Shown piece by piece: positions 43,433 through 50,706 of a stretch of 64,000 nt of DNA. The first letter of the stretch is position 1, and each line of letters starts with the position of its first letter. The notes beneath the pieces are model-generated. The model worked only from the letters and a program-made list of their open reading frames with translations, was not told the DNA's origin and searched no databases. The DNA is from Prevotella sp. E2-28. Lineage in GTDB: Bacteria > Bacteroidota > Bacteroidia > Bacteroidales > Bacteroidaceae. A program made the translations under genes and the position numbers. The stretch is taken from assembly GCF_022024055.1 (NCBI RefSeq), contig NZ_CP091788.1, positions 186,001 to 250,000 of the forward strand. Reading direction: 5' to 3'.

Positions 43433-45364
43433 ATGAGAAAAACAGCTATTATCCTTTTTGCACTCTTGATGGGTGCTGTCGTGGGCAATGCCAAGGTGCG
43501 TTTGCCTCAGGTTTTTCAGTCGGGCATGGTGCTCCAACGTGGTACATCCGTACCTGTATGGGGGCAAGCCGATGCGGGTGAGACCGTTGTCGTAAAACTA
43601 AACAAGAAGACCGTAACAACAGTGGCCGATGCTAGTGGAAAATGGCGCGTGGACCTGCCTGCAATGAAAGCAGGAGGACCGTATGTTCTGGAGGTTAGAG
43701 GTGAGAGGCTAGAGGTTAGAGGTGAGAAGCCCGATGCTATATTGCTTACTGATGTGTGGTTGGGCGATGTGTGGCTGTGTACAGGTCAGTCGAATATGGA
43801 GACTACCTTGGAACGTGTGTCACCTCAATATCCTGACGAACTCAATGACAGTAACGCGATGGTGCGCCTGTTTCATGTGCAGTATCAGACGAATCCCCAT
43901 CAGCCCAGTGCCGACCTCCGTCCTACATCTTGGAAGAAGTTGAATCGCGAGAATGCCTGGCGTTTCTCGTCCATTGGCTATTTCCTTGGCAAGCAGTTGC
44001 AGCGTGAGAAGGGGGTAGCTCAGGGTATTATTGAGAGTGCTTGGGGTGGTACGCCTATCGAGGCTTGGATTGCTGCCGATACTTTAAAGAAGCATTTCCA
44101 CATGTATTACAAGCAGATGCAGCTTTATCAGAATGATGAATATGTAGCTGCCCAACAGCGTGCAGCAGGTCAGGCTGAGCAGCAATGGCAGAAGATTCTG
44201 AATGCTAACGACCCAGGACTAGGGAAATATACAGAACTGAATTACGATGATTCTGGTTGGAAGGAGGTTAATCAATATAATCTTTCGTCAAAGCGTGAGT
44301 GGATAGGTTCACTATGGTTGCGCCAGCATATCCATATTGACGCACAGCACGCAGGTAAGAAGGCACAATTATTGTTAGGCACCCTCTATGATTGTGACTA
44401 TACTTACATTAACGGAAAACTGGTGGGCAATACGGGCTATCAGTATCCGCCACGCCGCTATCAAGTGCCCGAAGGACTGCTCCGCGAGGGTGATAACGTC
44501 ATCACCGTGCGTTTCATCAACAAAAGTGGAATGCCCCATTTCATCAAGGAGAAACCATATAAGTTTGTGTTTGGCAAAGGGGATGAGCAGCCTATTGGCG
44601 AAAAGTGGCTCTTGTGTGAAGGTGCTGAGATGCCCCGCGCTATCGGCATGGGTGTCAGTCTGCAGAACCAGCCCTCTACGCTCTTTAATGGCATGATACA
44701 TCCTTTGGCTCCTTTTGCCGTAGCTGGTGTGGTGTGGTATCAGGGCGAGTCAAACACGGGTATGCACCAGGCTGTGGAGTATGCACCTATGCTGCGATTG
44801 CTGATGGCTAACTGGCGTCAGGCCTTCGAGCGCCCGCAGATGCCTTTCGTTATTGTGCAGCTGGCCAACTACATGGCATTTGTTGAACGTCCTCAGGATA
44901 CGGGGTGGTCACGCGTTCGTGAGGCACAGCGCATTGTAGCTGCTGAAGATCCATATTCTGAATTAGCGCTGACTATCGATCTTGGTGAGACGGTAGATAT
45001 TCATCCTTTGCGAAAGAAGGAGGTGGCAGAGCGCATTGCCCTTAACTTTGAACGGTTGGTTTATGGCAAGAAGGTGCAGTTGGCCCCGCAGGTACTGTCA
45101 TCAGAGATAAAGGATGGTAAGGTCATACTGACCCTTGACCAAGCATTGATGCCAGGCTCTCTGAAGTTCTTTGAACTGGCTGATGAGAAGGGAACATTCC
45201 GCAATGTGGAAGCTACAGCCAGCGGCAATCAGATCATCATTACATCACCCATAGAGAAACCAACTGCTGTGCGCTACGCTTGGAAAGATAATCCACTGGG
45301 CGTAAATGTTTATGGCGTTCAGAACCATCTTCCCCTCTCACCGTTTGAGTGTAAACAGCCTTAG
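43433..45364 (+). CDS. SASA-family acetylesterase (xylan locus)
   Basis: A 643-residue exported esterase. The start MRKTAIILFALLMGAV supplies the signal peptide, and the longer frame starts before the promoter. It belongs to the sialate O-acetylesterase (SASA) group: nucleophile Ser in VWLCTGQSNMETTL, the block GIIESAWGGTPIEAW, a jelly-roll insert (about 280-400, LWLRQHIHIDAQHAGKKAQL), GVVWYQGESNTGMHQ, and Asp/His in LGETVDIHPLRKKE. In xylan loci such enzymes probably remove acetyl groups from xylan; Prevotella bryantii has an esterase gene (xynE) in its cluster. Residues about 87-98 are encoded by a heptanucleotide repeat (43691-43725). Confidence 0.88.
   Translation: MRKTAIILFALLMGAVVGNAKVRLPQVFQSGMVLQRGTSVPVWGQADAGETVVVKLNKKTVTTVADASGKWRVDLPAMKAGGPYVLEVRGERLEVRGEKPDAILLTDVWLGDVWLCTGQSNMETTLERVSPQYPDELNDSNAMVRLFHVQYQTNPHQPSADLRPTSWKKLNRENAWRFSSIGYFLGKQLQREKGVAQGIIESAWGGTPIEAWIAADTLKKHFHMYYKQMQLYQNDEYVAAQQRAAGQAEQQWQKILNANDPGLGKYTELNYDDSGWKEVNQYNLSSKREWIGSLWLRQHIHIDAQHAGKKAQLLLGTLYDCDYTYINGKLVGNTGYQYPPRRYQVPEGLLREGDNVITVRFINKSGMPHFIKEKPYKFVFGKGDEQPIGEKWLLCEGAEMPRAIGMGVSLQNQPSTLFNGMIHPLAPFAVAGVVWYQGESNTGMHQAVEYAPMLRLLMANWRQAFERPQMPFVIVQLANYMAFVERPQDTGWSRVREAQRIVAAEDPYSELALTIDLGETVDIHPLRKKEVAERIALNFERLVYGKKVQLAPQVLSSEIKDGKVILTLDQALMPGSLKFFELADEKGTFRNVEATASGNQIIITSPIEKPTAVRYAWKDNPLGVNVYGVQNHLPLSPFECKQP
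43691..43725 (+). repeat. heptanucleotide repeat inside the esterase gene
   Basis: Five in-register 7-bp units: GAGGTTA, GAGGTGA, GAGGCTA, GAGGTTA, GAGGTGA. It encodes EVRGERLEVRGE in a loop between the N-terminal beta domain and the catalytic domain. The unit is of the same type as the repeats at 53361-53402. Confidence 0.85.
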
Positions 45365-45419
45365 ATAGGTGAAAAGGGAAAATAATGGTTTATTTTTTTC
45401 TCGTTTCGTGATAATTTCG

Positions 45420-45427
45420 TACTTTTG
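45420..45427 (+). promoter_or_regulatory. -7 box TACTTTTG before the DUF4923 gene
   Basis: A good -7 box about 48 nt before the ATG at 45475; the -33 element is weak. Confidence 0.5.
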
Positions 45428-45474
45428 CAGGCAGTAAATTGTATTTTAAAGAAAATAACTAAAAAATAAACAAG

Positions 45475-46146
45475 ATGAAAAAGACATTTTTATTCGTTGC
45501 AGCTGCAGCTATGATGATGCTTTCTGGCTGCGGTACTAATGGTTCTATGAGTCAGTTGGGTACTGCAGTGTTGACAGATGTGCTTACAGGTGGTCAGACG
45601 GGTGCTACTACGACTGCTAATACGCAGTCGGCTGTTAATACTGTGCTGCAGAGCGTTTTGGGTATGACTGGTACCAAGGTGTCTCAGCAGGGTTTGATAG
45701 GTACTTGGAAGTACAATCAGCCGGGTTGTGCTTTCACTAGTGAGAAACTGCTGGCTCAGGCTGGTGGAGAGATTGTGGCTTCTAACGTGAAGAGCAAGCT
45801 GCAGCCTACTTATCAGAAGGCGGGTATCTCATCTTCAAATACGCAGGTGACTTTTAACTCCGATGGCACATTCTCTGCAAAAATTGCGGGCAAGTCATGG
45901 AGTGGTACCTATAAGTATGATGAATCTACCTGCAAGATTACCATGTCTGGCCTGCTGCTCAATGTCAACTGCTATGCTAAGCAGAACGTGAACGGTATTG
46001 GTCTGCTCTTCGAAGGCAAGAAGTTGCTTACGTTGGTTCAGACCATGTCTGCGCTCAGTGGTGGTAATAATGCTACAATCAATACAATTGGCGATGTAGC
46101 TTCTAGTTATGACGGCCTGCGTGTAGGCTTTGATATGACAAAGTAA
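45475..46146 (+). CDS. DUF4923 family lipoprotein
   Basis: A 223-residue protein with a lipoprotein signal (MMMLSGCGTNG, Cys19). A Thr/Gln-rich segment (about 35-70) is followed by a lipocalin-like beta region: GLIGTWKYNQPGCAFTSEKL, VTFNSDGTFSAKIAGKSWSG and YDESTCKITMSG. This matches DUF4923, common in Prevotella and of unknown role. It is separated from the GH31 gene by a single base, which couples it to the xylan locus, although homologs occur elsewhere. Confidence 0.82.
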   Translation: MKKTFLFVAAAAMMMLSGCGTNGSMSQLGTAVLTDVLTGGQTGATTTANTQSAVNTVLQSVLGMTGTKVSQQGLIGTWKYNQPGCAFTSEKLLAQAGGEIVASNVKSKLQPTYQKAGISSSNTQVTFNSDGTFSAKIAGKSWSGTYKYDESTCKITMSGLLLNVNCYAKQNVNGIGLLFEGKKLLTLVQTMSALSGGNNATINTIGDVASSYDGLRVGFDMTK

Positions 46147-46147
46147 A

Positions 46148-49100
46148 ATGAGACTCAAAGGCCTTTTATTAGTATATTTCACGATGGCAGCTCTAGTGGG
46201 TAGGGCTGCCATTGTGGAAAGAATAGGGAATACAGTCACCATTCGCCCTAACAGCGGACAGGCTAAGGTCGTTCGCCTTGAGGTCGTTAATGACCGTATT
46301 ATCCGTGTGCGTGCTACTTCCAAGGATGTGTTGCCTGAGAAACCTCAGAGCCTCATAATTGTGCCTCAGCAGGTACCTGCCAAGAATACCTATACCATTA
46401 CGGAAAGCCCTGAATCCATTGAGGTTATTGCCAAGGATGTCCGTGCTGTGGTCAGCAAGGGCACGGGCGAGGTGAGTTTTTATGATGGTGAGGGAAAGAC
46501 GCGCCTGTTGAAAGAGAGTGGTGATGGTAAGCAGTTCTGGGACTTCACCGTGCCAGAGCGCGAACTGGGTGTCAAAGGCGGTGTGCAGCCAATGGAGGCT
46601 CAGAAGCACGGTCTCACGTGGCAAATGAAGTTCGATTCACCTGCCGATGAGGCTTTCTATGGCTTGGGGCAGCATCAGTCTGAGGAATTCAATATGAAAG
46701 GCCGTAATGAGGACCTCTTTCAGTATAACACGAAGGTCTCCATACCTTTTGTTGTCTCTAACAAAAACTATGGTCTGCTATGGGATGCCTATAGCTATTG
46801 CCGCTTTGGTAATCCGCATGATTACTTGCAGCTGAATCGTGTCTTCAAACTCTACGATAAGCAGGGTAGGGAAGGCCATCTCACCGGCACTTATACCGAC
46901 CATTTTGGTAAGTCATTGGTGCGTGATGAGGACTCCATCTATTATGAGTATGGTACGCCTGCAAAGTCTGAGATAGCCCTGAAAACCGATAATGGCGGTA
47001 TCAAGAACCTGCCTCAGGGTTTTTCGTTGGCTGGTGCCCATGTGGTGTACGAAGGCTTTATTGAACCCAAGGCCGAGTCGCTTTATCAGTTCATTCTTTA
47101 TTATGCAGGTTATATCAAGGTGTTTATAGGCGGCAAAGAGGTGGTGCCCGAGCGTTGGCGTACGGCATGGAATCCTAATGCCTATAAATTCAGTGTGGAT
47201 ATGCCTAAGGGCGTGAAACAGCAGTTGCGCATCGAGTGGCAACCCGATGGTAGTGAGTCATATTGTGGTCTGCGTGTAGCCGAACCGCGTAGCCAACAGG
47301 AGCGTGAGGCGCTGTCTGTGTGGTGCGAGATGGCTCAGGACATGGATTATTACTTTGTGGCAGGCCGTAATCTCGATGAGGTTATCTCTGGCTATCGCAC
47401 CTTGACGGGCAAAGCCTCACTCTATCCTAAGTGGGCATTGGGCTTCTGGCAGAGTCGCGAGCGCTACAAGACGCAGGACGAACTCGTTTCCACGCTGGCT
47501 GAGTTCCGCAAGCGTCAGATACCTATTGATAATATTGTACAGGACTGGAATTACTGGTCAGAGGATCAGTGGGGCAGTCATGAGTTCGAGGCTTCTCGCT
47601 ATCCCAATCCGAAGCAGATGCTCGACAGTGTTCATGCGATGCATGGCCGCTTCATGATTTCCGTATGGCCTAAGTTCTACGTCAACACCGCCAACTACAA
47701 AGAACTCAATGCTAATGGCTGGATGTACAATCAGTCGCCAACGGATGATATCCACGATTGGGTGGGTCCTGGTTATAAGAATGGTTTTTATGATGCCTAT
47801 GACCCTGAGGCCCGTAAAGTCTTCTGGCGACAGATGGACGAGAAACTTTATACGGGTCTTTCCGGAAAACCTGGAAAATCAGGAACATCCTCTCTCATCG
47901 ATGCCTGGTGGATGGATGCCTCTGAGCCTAATGTGCGCGACTGCACTCCGATGTGGTATCGCAAGGCCCTCTGTGGACCTACTGCCCTTGGCACCTCTAC
48001 AGAATATTTCAATGCATATTCGCTGGTTAATGCCGATGCTATCTATAACGGACAGCGCAGCGTCTTTAAGTCTTCTTCCAACGTTCCCCGTGTATTTCTC
48101 TTGACCCGCAGTGGTTTTGCTGGCTTGCAGCGTTATTCTACGGCTACGTGGAGTGGCGATATCGGCACCCGTTGGGAGGATATGCGTGCGCAGATGACGG
48201 CAGGTCTCAACTACTCTCTCTCGGGACTGCCTTTCTGGGGTATGGATCAGGGCGGCTTCTGCGTGGAAAATCGTTATGTCACCGCCCAGCAGCTCTTCGA
48301 CCGTACTGGTCAGGAGAATGAAGACCTCAAGGAGTGGCGCGAGTTGCAGGCACGTTGGAATCAGTTTGGAACCTTCATCCCCCTGTTCCGCAGTCATGGT
48401 CAGTGGCCTTTGCGTGAAATCTGGAATATTGCCCCAGATAACCATCCTGCTTACAAGTCGTTTGTGTATTACGACCAGTTGCGTTATCAGCTCATGCCTT
48501 ACCTCTACTCCCTGGCAGGCTGGGCACATTTCCGAGACTATACCCTGATGCGTGCCTTGGTGATGGACTTCGCTGCCGATGCGCAAGTGCTCGAAATCAA
48601 AGATCAGTGGATGCTCGGTCCCTCGCTCATGGCCTGTCCTGTAGGCTATTACAAAGTTCGCAACCGCTCCGTCTATTTCCCTGCCCAGTGTGGTTGGTAT
48701 AACCTTTATACAGGTGAAAAAGTCATCGAGGCAGAACAGACTCCCACCTCCAGTCGCAGACTCGTGATGGATGCTCCTTACGAGCAGATACCCGTTTTCG
48801 TACCCGAGGGCGCCATTATCCCCTTCGGTCCTAAGATGCAGTGGAGTGATGAGAAACCTGCCGAGCTCATCAATCTTTACGTCTATGCTGGTCGTGATGG
48901 TTCGTTCCAACTCTATGAGGACGAGGGTACCAATTATAATTACGAGCAGGGCCGTTATGCCACCATCGACATCCGATATGATGATGCCTGCAAGACGCTC
49001 ACCTTCTCGCAGCGTAAGGGCACCTTCAATGGTATGCTCCGTCAGCGCCGCTTCAATGTGGTTTACATCACCCCCGACGCTCCTGCGTTGCTGAATCTTG

Positions 49101-49159
49101 ATAATCCTGTAGGTCGTATGGTGACTTACAAAGGACGTGAGGTTACGTTGAACCTTTGA
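46148..49159 (+). CDS. GH31 alpha-xylosidase-like enzyme with PA14 domain
   Basis: A 1003-residue exported glycosidase. After a signal peptide (MRLKGLLLVYFTMAALVGRA) come the N-terminal beta domain, a PA14 insert (about 285-385: GFIEPKAESLYQFILYYAGY, then VFIGGKEVVPERWRTAW) and the catalytic barrel (KWALGFWQSRERYKTQDELV). Nucleophile Asp590 lies in WWMDASEP and acid/base Asp671 in TWSGDIGTRWEDM. C-terminal beta domains follow. PA14-bearing GH31 enzymes of Bacteroidetes are usually alpha-xylosidases acting on xyloglucan oligosaccharides, so the locus may also treat xyloglucan; alpha-glucosidase activity is the alternative. No CBM or sorting tail is seen at the end. Confidence 0.92.
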   Translation: MRLKGLLLVYFTMAALVGRAAIVERIGNTVTIRPNSGQAKVVRLEVVNDRIIRVRATSKDVLPEKPQSLIIVPQQVPAKNTYTITESPESIEVIAKDVRAVVSKGTGEVSFYDGEGKTRLLKESGDGKQFWDFTVPERELGVKGGVQPMEAQKHGLTWQMKFDSPADEAFYGLGQHQSEEFNMKGRNEDLFQYNTKVSIPFVVSNKNYGLLWDAYSYCRFGNPHDYLQLNRVFKLYDKQGREGHLTGTYTDHFGKSLVRDEDSIYYEYGTPAKSEIALKTDNGGIKNLPQGFSLAGAHVVYEGFIEPKAESLYQFILYYAGYIKVFIGGKEVVPERWRTAWNPNAYKFSVDMPKGVKQQLRIEWQPDGSESYCGLRVAEPRSQQEREALSVWCEMAQDMDYYFVAGRNLDEVISGYRTLTGKASLYPKWALGFWQSRERYKTQDELVSTLAEFRKRQIPIDNIVQDWNYWSEDQWGSHEFEASRYPNPKQMLDSVHAMHGRFMISVWPKFYVNTANYKELNANGWMYNQSPTDDIHDWVGPGYKNGFYDAYDPEARKVFWRQMDEKLYTGLSGKPGKSGTSSLIDAWWMDASEPNVRDCTPMWYRKALCGPTALGTSTEYFNAYSLVNADAIYNGQRSVFKSSSNVPRVFLLTRSGFAGLQRYSTATWSGDIGTRWEDMRAQMTAGLNYSLSGLPFWGMDQGGFCVENRYVTAQQLFDRTGQENEDLKEWRELQARWNQFGTFIPLFRSHGQWPLREIWNIAPDNHPAYKSFVYYDQLRYQLMPYLYSLAGWAHFRDYTLMRALVMDFAADAQVLEIKDQWMLGPSLMACPVGYYKVRNRSVYFPAQCGWYNLYTGEKVIEAEQTPTSSRRLVMDAPYEQIPVFVPEGAIIPFGPKMQWSDEKPAELINLYVYAGRDGSFQLYEDEGTNYNYEQGRYATIDIRYDDACKTLTFSQRKGTFNGMLRQRRFNVVYITPDAPALLNLDNPVGRMVTYKGREVTLNL

Positions 49160-49175
49160 TGAGATAAACATAGAA

Positions 49176-49208
49176 AAAGCCCGACATTCGCGAAGGATGC
49201 CGGGCTTT
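49176..49208. terminator. terminator after the GH31 gene
   Basis: AAAGCCCG (49176-49183) pairs with CGGGCTTT (49201-49208), with partial pairing further in (CAT with ATG). A short T-rich tail follows. It lies between convergent genes and could serve both. Confidence 0.75.
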
Positions 49209-49234
49209 CTTGTTAAGAGAGATTATATGTTCCT

Positions 49235-50701
49235 TTATCTCACAATGACCTTATGACCATTCTTGATGTAAAGTCCCTTCTTGGCAGAGGTGACCTTCTG
49301 GCCTTGGAGATTGTAGAGGTTTGAGGCTTGAGATTTGTGGTTTGAGGTCTTAGGTGTGCTGATGCCTGTGAAGAAGTTCTGCACGTCATACCACTCAACC
49401 TCAGAAGAGCGGGTCTCACCGCCACCAGTATAGGTGGTCTTCAAACCTAAGCGCTTCCATGTCTTGATGGTATCTACACCATGCATCAGATAGATGAGGC
49501 GCTCGTCATTAATCATCTGGAAGTAACCTATCTGGTCCGTGAAGGTGCAGGGAACCTCTGTCATGTCGCTATCAAGACCGTCGGCATAAAGGGCGGTGGT
49601 GAAAGTGAGAGGTGCCTGCTGACCCGTTGCGTCTTCTACGATGAAGCTGTAGGTCAGTTTTGAACCTGCAATAGCATTTCCTTCAGTATCAACAAGGGGA
49701 ATCTTCACCATCACGCTGACGGCATTGTATTTGCTGACAACCTCTAACTCTTCAATAGAAGGCTTGGCAGGTGTGGCGGCCTTGTCGATAATCTTTGTCC
49801 ATACGGCATTGCTCACTTCATCATACACACCAATATTGTCCACTGTGGTATATTTTGCGCAGGTCAGCGCGCCAGTGGCGGCATCATACTGCATGGTGAT
49901 GTCCTCGTTGGGACTGAAATAGAGGCTCTCTGGGGTGTAAGAGTAGCCACTGTAATAGGCTCCCAGATACTGATTGGCAGCAAAGGTTGCGATGCCGTCT
50001 TTTACGATACCCATAATCCATGCATCAGGCAGCACCTCGCTGATGCCGTTCACATAGATAGTATCTTGCTTGAAAGCCACCTTTGCAGGGCGCGAAATAC
50101 TCGTGTCCCAATAGTCATCATGACCAGTGAGGCTATAGTCCATTGGTGTAACGCCTTCTGGAAGTGTGACTTCTGCAGGGGCTGTAGGCTCGTCCTTGGT
50201 CAGGATAAGACCTTCCCAGTAAGCGTAAGTAGCAGCAATGGAATTTGCCTTACTACTTTCCAGAATGGCTACTTTGGAATCGAGTGACAGCTTTCCTGCT
50301 GTTGCGTCATAGTTGAAAACGATATCAATAGCTGGGGCATTGGCACTTGTGGCGTTGGCATCCTGTCCGTTGATGTACTCATTGCCATAGGTTTCATCAG
50401 AGCCAACAAATTGTCCGGATGGTATCGTCACTTTATTGCCGTTGACGGTGCCTTTTACCCAAGCTTTTGACATATACGCCGAGGCTAAGCCCTGAATATA
50501 GATGTCAGAGCCATCAATGGCTACCTGCATGGTCTGAGGAAGATAGGCTGTAACATTCGTGAAGTCATCGCCAGTATAGACGTAGAATGCACCACCTGCG
50601 ATATGCCACGCCTCTCCTTCTGATGGAGGCGTCACTAAAGTCTGAGCAGAACCCATGACAGTCGTGAGGACTGCCATGAGTGTGAAGAGTATCTTTTTCA
50701 T
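49235..50701 (-). CDS. large secreted protein with T9SS-like tail
   Basis: A 488-residue protein with a signal peptide (residues 1-19, VMGSAQ). It has two related beta-rich modules: about 25-165 (SKAWVKGTVNGNKVTIPSGQ, then FVGSDETYGNEYINGQ) and about 180-300 (PDAWIMGIVKDGIATFAANQ, then YLGAYYSGYSYTPESLYF). A fibronectin-like part follows (about 310-400). A linker (STPKTSNHKSQASN) encoded by heptanucleotide repeats leads into the tail LYNLQGQKVTSAKKGLYIKN, with GHKVIVR at the end. The body is a family common in secreted Prevotella proteins and has no known activity. The gene starts 5 nt after the stop of the preceding gene. Confidence 0.82.
   Translation of the reverse strand: MKKILFTLMAVLTTVMGSAQTLVTPPSEGEAWHIAGGAFYVYTGDDFTNVTAYLPQTMQVAIDGSDIYIQGLASAYMSKAWVKGTVNGNKVTIPSGQFVGSDETYGNEYINGQDANATSANAPAIDIVFNYDATAGKLSLDSKVAILESSKANSIAATYAYWEGLILTKDEPTAPAEVTLPEGVTPMDYSLTGHDDYWDTSISRPAKVAFKQDTIYVNGISEVLPDAWIMGIVKDGIATFAANQYLGAYYSGYSYTPESLYFSPNEDITMQYDAATGALTCAKYTTVDNIGVYDEVSNAVWTKIIDKAATPAKPSIEELEVVSKYNAVSVMVKIPLVDTEGNAIAGSKLTYSFIVEDATGQQAPLTFTTALYADGLDSDMTEVPCTFTDQIGYFQMINDERLIYLMHGVDTIKTWKRLGLKTTYTGGGETRSSEVEWYDVQNFFTGISTPKTSNHKSQASNLYNLQGQKVTSAKKGLYIKNGHKVIVR
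49316..49348. repeat. heptanucleotide linker repeat (gene at 49235)
   Basis: About 4.7 copies of a 7-mer, on the coding strand ACCTCAA, ACCACAA, ATCTCAA, GCCTCAA, ACCTC. It encodes the linker just before the YNLQG sorting motif. Confidence 0.85.
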
Positions 50702-50706
50702 GTCTG

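Noticed and set aside
47879..49171. 430-codon open frame antisense to the GH31 gene
   Set aside because: GH31 motifs and catalytic residues are clear on the plus strand; the antisense product has no recognisable features. Codon bias of the real gene keeps the antisense frame open.
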